Positions 1 through 7,516 of a stretch of 22,308 bases of DNA are shown piece by piece. A program made the position numbers and the translations under genes. This DNA is from a virus. The DNA lies in the IMG/VR virus record IMGVR_UViG_3300009008_002650, positions 1 through 22,308 of that record. One strand, 5' to 3'. How positions within the stretch are numbered: the first letter of the stretch is position 1; every line of letters begins with the position of its first letter. Under the pieces are notes generated by a model. That model saw nothing but the letters and a program-made list of their open reading frames with translations. It did no database searches and was not told the DNA's origin.

Positions 1-2
1 CC

Positions 3-1430
3 GTCGCGGACGCGAAAAATACTATTGCTGCTGCTGTCGCTGATAAATTGAACAAGGCAAAAACTTTGCGCGCTAATCAGGATGACATATCAGAAACCAG
101 AAGAGATCCATTTGCTAGAACTTTTACCGGTGCGGGTGGGTCTACGGAATTTGTTGATATCCAGTTTGATGATACCAAATATATAAGTCTTGGCGCACTT
201 ATGCTATATTTTGTTGGAAAACCGCTAGCTGCGACACACCGATTTGACGAGGTACAATTTGTTTTTTACGCTTTTAACGATAAATCGACATACCTAAGCG
301 ATTCAAATATTTCCGAATTCCCCATTAAATTTAGCGAATTTGAGAAGAAATTTAAAGAGCTCACTGAGACTAGCGCGAATATTCCATTGTCTCGTTTTAT
401 CAGTATGTTAAACACTGAATACGTCCATAACCAAGCTGCTCCAGTTTATGGTCTGACTTCGTTATATGAAACTGATGACGAGGGTAATAGCAAAATGAAA
501 GAGTCGTTCTCGGAAGATGCGACTGAGCTATACAACGAGAAGGTGAAGCGTCTAGAAGATGCATACGGTGTCAGCGAGGATCAAGAATTTAAAATGCCCA
601 GAGTGGCGATGCATATCGAAGCAGTTCCTACCAGACTTGGAAGTGAATTAGGAAAACGTGGCACAATTTTAAGAATACACTTGTATGATAGCCAGGCCTC
701 AAAGTATACGGCGCTTTCTAAAATGCTTATCGCAGCCCGAGGAAGCTCTTTAGGGATGCTATCATCTGCTGCATCGGAAGCGAATCGGGAACCGGGGGAA
801 GATGAAGAAACGTCCATCGCAGATCACCAAGCGGAGTATGTGGCTCTTTTGCAAGATGCAATAGACCAGGGATTAATCGAGGCTGTACCAGAGTTGGTAG
901 GAGTGACTGTCGATTCAGGTAGTGGGGATGTTACGATCGATCCTGAAGAATTTTCTAGAAATTACTTCAGGCTAAAAGGTGGGTTTCGTTCCCTAAAGGC
1001 CTTCATAACAAGAACAATGCCTTCCATAATCTATGGATCTCAAAACTCTGCGGTGATTAGCGCTGATCTTGCATCAATGAATAACTCCAAATTAGCTACT
1101 GTAAATATGCAGCGTGGTGGATTGGGCGGCGGTACGACAGCTCAGGGGTCTAGAGATTCTGGCCTCCCCCTCCAGACTGCTCCTACATCTTTAAGCCTCA
1201 CCACGCTTGGTTGCCCGGTGATTTCGTACGGCCAGTACTTCTTTGTTGATTTTGGGACGGGAACAACAGTCGACAATCAATATGTGGTTAGCGGAATTAG
1301 CCACACTATTTCTCAAGGGAAATTTGAAACAAAGCTGAAGTGTACACAGGTGGACGCATTTGGAAAGTATATAAGCACATTCCAGAGTATAGAGAAATCG
1401 TTAGCAGCAATGGCTGACACCGAAGACTAA
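3..1430 (+). CDS. Virion structural protein, probably baseplate/tail hub-like (5' end missing)
   Basis: The reading frame is open from the first bases of the window, so the gene starts upstream; a TTG at 48 is only an internal codon that could be mistaken for a start. About 475 residues are visible, ending at TAA 1428-1430. The N-terminal part visible here is Ala-rich. The middle is acidic and mostly alpha/beta with no enzyme motif. The last ~70 residues have the pattern seen at the C-terminus of phage hub proteins (T4 gp27 / late protein D type): LGCPVISYGQYFFVDFG, then YVVSGISHTISQGKFETKL, which suggests a beta-barrel. No signal peptide or membrane segment is seen. It precedes the replication block and may end a structural module lying upstream. 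The hub call rests on the C-terminal pattern only; another tail or baseplate protein is possible. Confidence 0.5.
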   Translation, partial: VADAKNTIAAAVADKLNKAKTLRANQDDISETRRDPFARTFTGAGGSTEFVDIQFDDTKYISLGALMLYFVGKPLAATHRFDEVQFVFYAFNDKSTYLSDSNISEFPIKFSEFEKKFKELTETSANIPLSRFISMLNTEYVHNQAAPVYGLTSLYETDDEGNSKMKESFSEDATELYNEKVKRLEDAYGVSEDQEFKMPRVAMHIEAVPTRLGSELGKRGTILRIHLYDSQASKYTALSKMLIAARGSSLGMLSSAASEANREPGEDEETSIADHQAEYVALLQDAIDQGLIEAVPELVGVTVDSGSGDVTIDPEEFSRNYFRLKGGFRSLKAFITRTMPSIIYGSQNSAVISADLASMNNSKLATVNMQRGGLGGGTTAQGSRDSGLPLQTAPTSLSLTTLGCPVISYGQYFFVDFGTGTTVDNQYVVSGISHTISQGKFETKLKCTQVDAFGKYISTFQSIEKSLAAMADTED

Positions 1431-1467
1431 CATGAACATTGTATGATCGGGCTCTATTGTTATTTGC

Positions 1468-2658
1468 ATGTCTCTCTTTATTCACAAAAAATCTATTGGA
1501 ACCAGCAGAAATCTTTTTTTGGATGATGGCGAGGTTTGCTGGACTCCCACTGAGGTTGATGCAACATTTACATACGGCTGTCTCACAAGACCTAATTCCA
1601 TTGAGCCGCTACTTAGTCTTTTTGGACTGACTCTTCCAGATTTGATACCACCTCGATTTGTCGAGGCCATGCGAATTTGTGGGATGACATCTGGCATACC
1701 GTGGGGAGACGTACTTCCAAAGAATCAATTTATGGAGAGGTTTAAGCACTTCATGAACAAGCTAGCAGAGGCACAAGCCGTACTTCATAGTAATGAATAT
1801 TCTCATTTTTTTATTAAGACAAATGAAATTTTAGGCAAACTGTCTCCATGTGAAATTGACAGTAAGTTCGCAGCTCAAGAATTGCAGATATCAGATTCAG
1901 CTGCATTGAGAAGTTTTTTGAAATCCAGCCGGAGTGTTCCGCTCTATTGCAGGGCTTCTACGAAAACTGGCCGATTGACAATCAAGGATGGCCCACAAAT
2001 TCTGACCCTTAAGAAAGAATATCGTAAAGTATTAAAAAGCACATTCTCAAGTGGGTCGCTTTATGAAATCGATTTTACATCTCTAGAGCCAAGAGTCGCT
2101 TTTAATATTACAGCTGGTGAGAAACTGCTTCCTGGAGAGAAGAGCCCCGCTGATTTGTACCAATTCTTTATAGAAAAATCCAATATTCAAATTCAGAGAG
2201 ACACAGCGAAGCTCGCAGTATTATGCTCACTTTACGGTGCGGGAACTTCTAAGTTGAGGTCAGTTTTGCAGAAAGATGGGAGTACATTTTCCGCTGATAT
2301 GCTAATCAAGAGGGTAGAGTCGTTTTTCGGCTTAAAAGAGATATTCAGGATGTTGAATGACCAAGCGCAATCAGGATATATCACTAATTTTTATGGCCGA
2401 CCCATTGAGGTCACGGATGCTCGCCGCAATGTGCTTGTGAATAATTTCCTGCAATCATCCGCGGTCGACGTTGCATTGGCAGGGTTTTGCCAGATCGCTG
2501 AAAATATTCCTTCATGCAAGCCGGTATTTATTATTCATGATGCTCTAATTATGGATGTGCCGAAAGGACAAGAAGACGCTTTGGAGAACATCGTTGCTCA
2601 AGGATTTTCTGATGAGAAGATGGGACACTTTCCTCTCAAGCTCACGAGGCTAAAATGA
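1468..2658 (+). CDS. DNA polymerase, family A, polymerase domain only
   Basis: Template-directed DNA synthesis. The 396-residue protein carries the family A motifs in order: RASTKTGRL (162-170, equivalent to the TGRLSS motif), motif A DFTSLEPR (202-209, catalytic Asp202), motif B R244-x3-K248-x7-YG (256-257) in the fingers, NFYGRPI (307-313), and motif C IHDAL (356-360, catalytic Asp358). It is far shorter than Pol I (over 900 residues): no 5' nuclease domain, and the ~150 residues before the TGRL motif are too few and lack DEDD motifs for a 3'-5' exonuclease. Both activities are encoded as separate genes nearby (6555 and 3227). ATG 1468 is the first usual start after an in-frame TGA at 1444; no clear Shine-Dalgarno sequence precedes it. 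The stop overlaps the next start (ATGA at 2655). The family call is firm; whether it is the main replicase is not, since a Pol III alpha gene begins at 21675. Confidence 0.88.
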   Translation: MSLFIHKKSIGTSRNLFLDDGEVCWTPTEVDATFTYGCLTRPNSIEPLLSLFGLTLPDLIPPRFVEAMRICGMTSGIPWGDVLPKNQFMERFKHFMNKLAEAQAVLHSNEYSHFFIKTNEILGKLSPCEIDSKFAAQELQISDSAALRSFLKSSRSVPLYCRASTKTGRLTIKDGPQILTLKKEYRKVLKSTFSSGSLYEIDFTSLEPRVAFNITAGEKLLPGEKSPADLYQFFIEKSNIQIQRDTAKLAVLCSLYGAGTSKLRSVLQKDGSTFSADMLIKRVESFFGLKEIFRMLNDQAQSGYITNFYGRPIEVTDARRNVLVNNFLQSSAVDVALAGFCQIAENIPSCKPVFIIHDALIMDVPKGQEDALENIVAQGFSDEKMGHFPLKLTRLK

Positions 2659-3173
2659 ACGAAGAAAAATTACGAAAATATATCCGGCGAATGCTTACAG
2701 AAGAGGCTGAGGAGCCACAACCTCCTACACGACCAAAACGTAGAGGTGTTAAAACGAAACCAGGATCAATAACTGCGTCTATCGGTCGGGGGAACACCAG
2801 CACCGGCGTAAAAGAAGCAGGTGCATTAGCAAAAGACAACCCCAAGCAATTAATGAAAAATCTCAAGATTTCATCTGGAGGCCCAGGCGATTTAAAGGGT
2901 ATTGGGTATATTCTTAAACAAGCGTTTAAGGGGGCTGAAGCAATGCAACAAGCATACTCTGGTCATAGTACTGTGAGTAAAGGTGATAAAAAAGGTATTA
3001 AGGTTTCTATGTCTAAGCTTGATCCTCGAAATGGTGTGAAATATCTTCAACATACTCTTTTTGCTGCGAAAGAAGCTGGGATGTTCAAGTTAAAAGATGC
3101 GCTACAAATAGACGTCGATGGTAAAGATATCGTCATTTATTTTTCTGAACATAAGGGTAGCTGGAACAAATAA
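2655..3173 (+). CDS. Small basic protein with conserved-looking N-terminal helix, possible internal head protein
   Basis: A 172-residue protein I do not recognise. It starts with a charged amphipathic helix (EEKLRKYIRRMLTEEAEE, about residues 3-20), then a Pro/Arg/Lys-rich, Gly/Ser-rich low-complexity stretch (about 21-80), then a more globular C-terminal half ending in a short beta-like segment (IDVDGKDIVIYFSEH). The N-terminal helix resembles the one on the protein at 4081 and carries a Leu-x-Glu/Glu site of the kind cut by T4-type prohead proteases. I infer, without proof, that it may be packaged into the head and trimmed there. Its start is coupled to the polymerase stop through an ATGA overlap. 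It could equally be an early DNA-binding protein, given the basic region and replication neighbours. Confidence 0.7.
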   Translation: MNEEKLRKYIRRMLTEEAEEPQPPTRPKRRGVKTKPGSITASIGRGNTSTGVKEAGALAKDNPKQLMKNLKISSGGPGDLKGIGYILKQAFKGAEAMQQAYSGHSTVSKGDKKGIKVSMSKLDPRNGVKYLQHTLFAAKEAGMFKLKDALQIDVDGKDIVIYFSEHKGSWNK

Positions 3174-3177
3174 AGCC

Positions 3178-3205
3178 TTGTACATCCCACCAGGAATGTT
3201 AAAAT
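3178..3205 (+). promoter_or_regulatory. Possible sigma-70-type promoter before the exonuclease gene
   Basis: TTGTAC (3178-3183) and TAAAAT (3200-3205) are separated by 16 bases, in the 53-base gap between the stop at 3173 and the ATG at 3227. A Shine-Dalgarno AGGAG (3217-3221) lies between the -10 box and the ATG. The boxes are imperfect, so this is a candidate only. Confidence 0.4.
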
Positions 3206-3226
3206 ATATCTTGGTAGGAGAAATGT

Positions 3227-4066
3227 ATGAAGCATTTAGAAAATAAGGACGGTCTTGTAGTTCTCACTAAGTTCTCTGGACTGTCGGCCCCTGATCGAGA
3301 GCCCATTTCTGGAGATGTTCCAGCAGTTGTGCTGGATGTGGAAACAACCGGCCTTCGAGCAGACAAAGACGAAGTTATTCAAATCGCTATACGCCCGTTT
3401 TTTGTGAGCCCCTCGACCGGTGAAATTTCTGGTATTAAGAAAACGATCGAGTTCAAGCAGCAACCGACATACCCTCTCTCGCCTGAAATTCAAGACATTA
3501 CAGGCTTCTCTGATGAAGACTTGAAGGGTCATGAGATTAATTGGGCTCGAGTTGCAAAGATTTTAAATTCATGTCAATTTATAATTGCTCACAATGCAAG
3601 CTTTGATAGGGAATGGGTAGACACGAACCTTAAAAGGAACGGCCATTCGCCTCCCCCTGATGCCATCTGGTGTTGCTCAATGTCTCAAGTTATGTGGAAG
3701 GACATTTGCCGCCCATCAAAGGCTCTAGAGGTCCTCTGCGCCTGGCATGGTTTTTTCTATAATTCCCATAACGCTATTGCTGACATTGATGCGACTCTCC
3801 ACCTTCTGAGGATGAGTGATAAGATGGAAGAACTGCTTCAGACGGCAGTAAAATCTGATTATCATGTTTTTGCTGTTGGGTCTCAAAGGGATGAGAATCC
3901 GCTTTTGAAATCTCGTCGTTATCGCTGGAATCCCGAGCTAACATGTTGGTGGAAATCTACGCCGAATCAAAATGCGGCGGAAGATGAGTGCGAATGGCTA
4001 GCACAGAACTTAAGAAAAGTAGAGCCGCAATTTTTTGAAGTAGAGCCGCAGAATCGTTTTTCTTGA
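3227..4066 (+). CDS. DnaQ-like DEDDh 3'-5' exonuclease
   Basis: Proofreading-type 3'-5' exonuclease acting on DNA ends. All DEDDh motifs are visible: Exo I LDVETTGL (Asp37, Glu39), Exo II AHNASFDREW (Asp127), Exo III HNAIADIDA (His181, Asp186). The fold covers about residues 33-195. After it comes a ~60-residue tail with SRRYRWNPELTCWWKS (229-244), a Trp-rich module that I recall from other phage DnaQ-like proteins, and a short repeated KVEPQ/EVEPQ end. ATG 3227 follows AGGAG with 5 bases between. As the family A polymerase at 1468 lacks an exonuclease domain, this protein is a natural proofreading partner for it or for the Pol III alpha at 21675; that pairing is inference. An RNA-degrading role (RNase T-like) is less likely in this context. 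Confidence 0.88.
   Translation: MKHLENKDGLVVLTKFSGLSAPDREPISGDVPAVVLDVETTGLRADKDEVIQIAIRPFFVSPSTGEISGIKKTIEFKQQPTYPLSPEIQDITGFSDEDLKGHEINWARVAKILNSCQFIIAHNASFDREWVDTNLKRNGHSPPPDAIWCCSMSQVMWKDICRPSKALEVLCAWHGFFYNSHNAIADIDATLHLLRMSDKMEELLQTAVKSDYHVFAVGSQRDENPLLKSRRYRWNPELTCWWKSTPNQNAAEDECEWLAQNLRKVEPQFFEVEPQNRFS
4017..4050 (+). repeat. 21-bp spaced direct repeat in the exonuclease tail
   Basis: AAGTAGAGCCGCA occurs at 4017-4029 and again at 4038-4050, exactly 21 bases apart, so it repeats a 7-residue unit in frame (KVEPQFF then EVEPQNR). It looks like a small tandem duplication near the 3' end of the exonuclease gene. Confidence 0.8.
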
Positions 4067-4080
4067 GATAATTAAAATAG

Positions 4081-4350
4081 ATGAGTATCGATCACGAAAA
4101 AAAGCTTAGAGAGTTTATTAGGTTTCTTGTTGAGGAAGCCGAAGTTCTTGGCGAACCCGATTTTATACCGGGTCGTGATGAGGATGATGATGAGGGTCAT
4201 CATGATGAAGCTTCGACGGGCGGTGTCCCGGGTCCGATGCTTCCATTGGGTATGGGTTCCCCATCTGCTCGCCGAAAAAGACGGAAAGATGCCACGACCG
4301 CAAATGCGTCTGGTTTCGGCGGCGCAAAGGCCCATAAAAAAAGAAAATAA
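4081..4350 (+). CDS. Small charged protein with the same N-terminal helix type, possible internal head protein
   Basis: An 89-residue protein with no recognised family. Residues 5-20 (HEKKLREFIRFLVEEA) form an amphipathic helix like that of the protein at 2655, with a Leu-Val-Glu/Glu site. The middle is very acidic (DEDDDEGHHDE, about 33-43), followed by a Pro/Gly-rich linker and a strongly basic end (ARRKRRK about 63-69 and HKKRK at the C-terminus). This split of acid and basic blocks around a flexible centre suggests an unfolded nucleic-acid-binding or scaffolding protein rather than an enzyme. It sits 14 bases after the exonuclease stop; no strong Shine-Dalgarno sequence is seen before ATG 4081. 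Overlapping frames on both strands are open because of the biased composition, but this frame has the motif shared with another gene. Confidence 0.6.
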   Translation: MSIDHEKKLREFIRFLVEEAEVLGEPDFIPGRDEDDDEGHHDEASTGGVPGPMLPLGMGSPSARRKRRKDATTANASGFGGAKAHKKRK

Positions 4351-4359
4351 ATTTGAACA

Positions 4360-4450
4360 TTGACAGCTTAACTATTAAATTTTACTTGTCCTTAGGGATA
4401 CCCATACTGGGAAATTAAACATTGCATATTAAAAATTTGGAGATTACAAA
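4360..4450 (+). promoter_or_regulatory. Leader of the SSB gene: possible promoter and translational operator
   Basis: A TTGACA box lies at 4360-4365, but no good -10 box follows at the usual distance (TACTTG at 4383 is poor). Further down, CCCA (4401-4404) and TGGG (4408-4411) can form a small hairpin, with GGG at 4395-4397 available for a competing pairing. The 39 bases between hairpin and ATG are almost all A/T apart from the GGAG Shine-Dalgarno (4439-4442). T4 gene 32 is known to repress its own translation through an upstream pseudoknot followed by an unstructured A/U-rich leader; the layout here is similar. The operator role is inference. Confidence 0.35.
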
Positions 4451-5257
4451 ATGGCAATTGATTTTGAAGCACTTCGTAAGAAGCTAGGCCAGCTTTCTGG
4501 CACCAACTCTCGCCGCGATAAGATGTGGCGACCTCAAGAAGGGGAAGAAGCTATTGTTCGGATGCTAGCATTCGATACTGAGGATGGGCTTCCCTTTTCA
4601 GAACGATGGTTCTATTATAACATCGGAAATAATCCAGGTCTCTTGGCCCCCTATCAATTTGGCAATCCTGACCCGATTCAGGAGCTGATTACCACTCTTC
4701 GTGATGAAGGAACAAAGGAGTCCTATGAGCTCTGCAAGAAGCTTTACCCAAAGCCTCGCTACTATGCTCCTGTTATTGTTCGTGGTGAGGAAGACAAGGG
4801 TGTTCGTCTTTGGGCTTTCGGGAAGACAGTGTATCAGTCACTTCTCAACATTATGCTTGATGAAGACTATGGCGACATCACTGATCCCTCAAACGGTCGA
4901 GATGTAAAGGTTATCTGCACCAAGCAGCCCGGACGTCTTTACGCCTCAACAGAAGTTCGACCTCGAGGTAAGCAGTCTAAGCTGGCTTCTTCGACCAAGC
5001 AAGCCAAGGAATGGCTAGACTCTTTGCCCAACCTTGACGATCTTTACGAAGCGAAGTCTTACGACCAGCTTTCAAAGATTGTTAATGACTGGTTGAGTGG
5101 GGATGATGCTGAAACCCAAAACTCAGAAGGTACCTCGCGTGGGTTTTCCAACGCTCAGGGCTCCAATACTACCACAGCCGGTGATAGCAACGAGCTCACG
5201 TCGAAGTTCAAGAGTTTGGATGATGCATTCGCTGATTTGGAAGATGACGGTTTTTAG
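4451..5257 (+). CDS. Single-stranded DNA-binding protein, T4 gp32-like
   Basis: Coats single-stranded DNA during replication and recombination. The 268-residue protein has the gp32-type layout: basic N-terminal segment (LRKKLGQLSGTNSRRDK, 8-24) for cooperative binding, WRPQEGEEAIVRML opening the OB-like core, an aromatic-rich core (RWFYYNIGN 52-60, RYYAPVIVRG 103-112, VRLWAFGKTVYQSLL 118-132), then a Ser/Thr/Asn/Gly linker and an acidic C-terminal tail (DDAFADLEDDGF) of the kind that recruits replication partners. Only two cysteines (95 and 156) are present, so the zinc site of T4 gp32 is missing; I recall zinc-less versions from marine phages. ATG 4451 follows GGAG with 8 bases between. A strong terminator follows, so this gene probably ends its transcript. 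Codons look more C/G-ending than neighbours, consistent with high expression. Confidence 0.9.
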   Translation: MAIDFEALRKKLGQLSGTNSRRDKMWRPQEGEEAIVRMLAFDTEDGLPFSERWFYYNIGNNPGLLAPYQFGNPDPIQELITTLRDEGTKESYELCKKLYPKPRYYAPVIVRGEEDKGVRLWAFGKTVYQSLLNIMLDEDYGDITDPSNGRDVKVICTKQPGRLYASTEVRPRGKQSKLASSTKQAKEWLDSLPNLDDLYEAKSYDQLSKIVNDWLSGDDAETQNSEGTSRGFSNAQGSNTTTAGDSNELTSKFKSLDDAFADLEDDGF

Positions 5258-5283
5258 TCTCTAAAAAATAAGCGAATATCTCC

Positions 5284-5319
5284 GAGGGACCGAATCTCTG
5301 ATTCGGTCCCTCTTTTTTT
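5284..5319 (+). terminator. Rho-independent terminator after SSB
   Basis: A perfect 13-bp stem, GAGGGACCGAATC (5284-5296) pairing with GATTCGGTCCCTC (5300-5312), closes a 3-base loop and is followed directly by seven T residues (5313-5319). It lies 26 bases after the SSB stop. It is the clearest transcription boundary in the window. Confidence 0.95.
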
Positions 5320-5346
5320 GAAAACATGCTGAGAAGATGTTATAAT
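5318..5346 (+). promoter_or_regulatory. Sigma-70 consensus promoter for recA/uvsX
   Basis: TTGAAA (5318-5323) and a perfect TATAAT (5341-5346) are spaced by 17 bases. The -35 box begins in the T-run of the preceding terminator. Transcription would start at about 5353, shortly before the CGGGGA ribosome site and ATG 5366. The same box pair and spacing recurs at 21628. Confidence 0.85.
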
Positions 5347-5365
5347 CTTTCAACGGGGAAATTTA

Positions 5366-6562
5366 ATGGCAAAGAAGAAAGACAAGAAAGAAACAGAAGA
5401 TTTTACCAGCGACTTAATCAAATCGCTGAATAAAGAGCACGGCACCAGGGTCGCATATAATTTGTCTCAAGATGAATCTCCTACTCACGTCAAACGGTGG
5501 GTGAGCACTGGCTCTGCACAATTAGATTATATTATTTCAAATAGATCGAATGGTGGTTTACCAGAGGGACGTATCGTAGAGATTTTTGGTCCTCCGTCCA
5601 TTGGAAAATCCCATATTGCTATTCAAATTGCTCGATCCACCCAAGAAATGGGGGGTATCGTAGTTTATATTGACACCGAGAATGCTACATCAGTAGAAAA
5701 TCTAGCTTTGCTTGGGGTCAACATTAGTAAGAGGTTTGTTTACGTCGATACACATTGTACTGAAGAAGTACTTTCCATTGCTGAGTCGACGATTATGAAG
5801 GCTAGAGCAATGGAAAAAGATGTACCAATCACTATCATTTGGGATTCTGTTGCTGCATCATCTCCCAAGGCAGAGTTGACCGGAACGTATGAGCAGAATT
5901 CGATCGGACTACAGGCTCGAGCCATTTCAAAGGGAATGCGAAAAATTACAGGGGTTATAGGTCAAACTAATACACTCTTTGTAATTCTTAATCAGACTCG
6001 AACAAAAATTGGTGTTATGTACGGTGACCCCACAACCACACCTGGCGGTAAAGCTATTCCATTCCATTCGTCGGTTCGCATTAAGCTCGGAGCTGGCCAG
6101 AAAATTGAAAATAAGGAAAAAGAAGTTATCGGTATCCACGTATCTGCAAAGACAATCAAGAATAAAGTGGCTGCCCCTTTTCGGACATGCAAATTTGAAA
6201 TTCATTTTGGAAAAGGCATCCGCGAACATGAACAAGTTTTTGATGAATTACGTAAATTCGGAGCGGGAATTATTGATGGCAAAGAGGTGTGTATTAAGGG
6301 TTCGTCAGCTTGGAAAAATTTGACTGTTACTGACACTAGCACAGGCGAAATTTTATTAGAGAAGAAATTCTATAAGGCTGACTTTAGAGATGTCTGGCAA
6401 GACCCTCAATATAAAGAATACATTGATGCTTTGCTAGAGCTCTGTATGATTCGAAAGTTAGAAGATCCCAATGAAGCACATCTAGATACCGAGGCTTACG
6501 AAGAGGTAAGAGCGGCTGCAATGGAGATTAATCTTGATGACATTCCTGATTTAGATGCATAA
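5366..6562 (+). CDS. RecA/UvsX-like recombinase
   Basis: ATP-dependent strand-exchange protein for phage recombination and recombination-primed replication. The 398-residue protein shows the RecA core: Walker A GPPSIGKSH (75-83), acidic strand YIDTENA (101-107), Walker B ITIIWDSVAA (155-164), and the DNA-binding L2 region from NQTRTKIGVMYG (209-220) through TTPGGKA (224-230) to SVRIK. The L2 region follows bacterial RecA (NQ-x-R-x-KIGVM-x-G...TPGG) more closely than T4 UvsX as I remember them. A Lys-rich N-terminus and a ~100-residue C-terminal region ending acidic (LDDIPDLDA) follow family practice. ATG 5366 is preceded by a consensus promoter and GGGGA. Its last 8 bases overlap the next gene, so the 5' nuclease is translated in coupling with it. 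Confidence 0.92.
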   Translation: MAKKKDKKETEDFTSDLIKSLNKEHGTRVAYNLSQDESPTHVKRWVSTGSAQLDYIISNRSNGGLPEGRIVEIFGPPSIGKSHIAIQIARSTQEMGGIVVYIDTENATSVENLALLGVNISKRFVYVDTHCTEEVLSIAESTIMKARAMEKDVPITIIWDSVAASSPKAELTGTYEQNSIGLQARAISKGMRKITGVIGQTNTLFVILNQTRTKIGVMYGDPTTTPGGKAIPFHSSVRIKLGAGQKIENKEKEVIGIHVSAKTIKNKVAAPFRTCKFEIHFGKGIREHEQVFDELRKFGAGIIDGKEVCIKGSSAWKNLTVTDTSTGEILLEKKFYKADFRDVWQDPQYKEYIDALLELCMIRKLEDPNEAHLDTEAYEEVRAAAMEINLDDIPDLDA

Positions 6563-7505
6563 ACGACCGATACTCATTATTGATGGTCTAAATTGTTTTT
6601 TTAGACATTTCGTTGCGAACCCATCATTAAGCGATAACGGCGATCCGGTTGGGGGTGTTGTTGGTTTCTTGAAAGGTCTACAGCTTTTGCTGGAGAGGTA
6701 CAACCCTGATCGGGTTATTGTTGTTTGGGAGGGTGGTGGTTCACCTCGCCGTCGGTCGATCGACCCTAATTATAAGATGGGCCGCCGGCCTGAAAGATTA
6801 AATCGTTTCTATTCAGATGACATTCCAGATACCGTCTCTAATCGAAATGAGCAGTTAGCAAAGCTTGTAAAAACGTTACGGTACACTCCTGTTTTGCAAT
6901 TTTATGTTTCTGATTGCGAGGCAGATGATATAATCGCAAGATTAGTGAACGTAAATTTTAAGGATGAAGACTGTATAATCGTCTCCACCGATAAGGACTT
7001 GTATCAATTGGTCTCTGAAAAAATAAAGCAATGGTCCCCAGGGCAAAAAGCTGAGCTCAGCACTAGCGTTATTTTAGAGAAATTTGGTATTCATCCAATT
7101 AATTTTTGTGTAGCTCGTTGCTTCATTGGTGACGGATCTGACGGGTTAAAAGGCATCCCTGGAGCGGGGTTTAAAGCTATGGCAAAACGTTTTCCTGAAC
7201 TTAAATCTTCTTCATTTGTGAGTGTCGAAGATATACTTACATTATGTCGCGAACGGCAAGAACAAAAGAGGTTAAAGCTTTATGATAATATCATGTCAGG
7301 AGAAGAAGTTGTTAAGAAAAATTGGAAACTTATGTATCTTGGAGATGGTAACCTTTCAGCCTCGCACGTTCAAAAAGTAGATGGTATTGTTGAAGCAGCA
7401 ACACCCCGAAAAGACAAGCTAGGGTTTATGCGCTGCTTAATACAGCTTTGCATCAAAAACTTCGACACAGATAAGCTCTTTATGACTTTCAAAGCGTTAA
7501 ATTAA
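6555..7505 (+). CDS. FEN/Pol I-type 5'-3' exonuclease (flap endonuclease, RNase H-like)
   Basis: Removes RNA primers and 5' flaps during lagging-strand maturation, like T4 RNase H or the N-terminal domain of Pol I. The metal-binding acids of the PIN/FEN fold are visible: Asp10 (LIIDGLN), Glu122, Asp124 and Asp125 (CEADDII), Asp146 and Asp148 (STDKDL), Asp193 and Asp196 (GDGSDGLKG). The last runs into a helix-3-turn-helix DNA-binding motif (LKGIPGAGFK, 198-207). At 316 residues it is about the usual size for a stand-alone enzyme. The start lies inside the end of recA (ATG at 6555, stop of recA at 6560-6562). With the genes at 1468 and 3227 it completes the three activities of Pol I as separate proteins. 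Confidence 0.9.
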   Translation: MHKRPILIIDGLNCFFRHFVANPSLSDNGDPVGGVVGFLKGLQLLLERYNPDRVIVVWEGGGSPRRRSIDPNYKMGRRPERLNRFYSDDIPDTVSNRNEQLAKLVKTLRYTPVLQFYVSDCEADDIIARLVNVNFKDEDCIIVSTDKDLYQLVSEKIKQWSPGQKAELSTSVILEKFGIHPINFCVARCFIGDGSDGLKGIPGAGFKAMAKRFPELKSSSFVSVEDILTLCRERQEQKRLKLYDNIMSGEEVVKKNWKLMYLGDGNLSASHVQKVDGIVEAATPRKDKLGFMRCLIQLCIKNFDTDKLFMTFKALN

Positions 7506-7516
7506 AAAGGAACATC

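Noticed and set aside
1439-1697. Short open frames overlapping the start of the family A polymerase
   Set aside because: No family resemblance and full overlap with a gene whose motifs are clear.
4072-4363. Alternative open frames on both strands over the small gene at 4081
   Set aside because: They arise from GAT/CAT-rich repeats and low-complexity codons; only the + frame from 4081 has a feature (N-terminal helix) shared with another gene.
4451-5257. T4 gp32 zinc-binding site in the SSB
   Set aside because: Only two cysteines (95, 156), far apart, so the His-Cys3 site cannot form.
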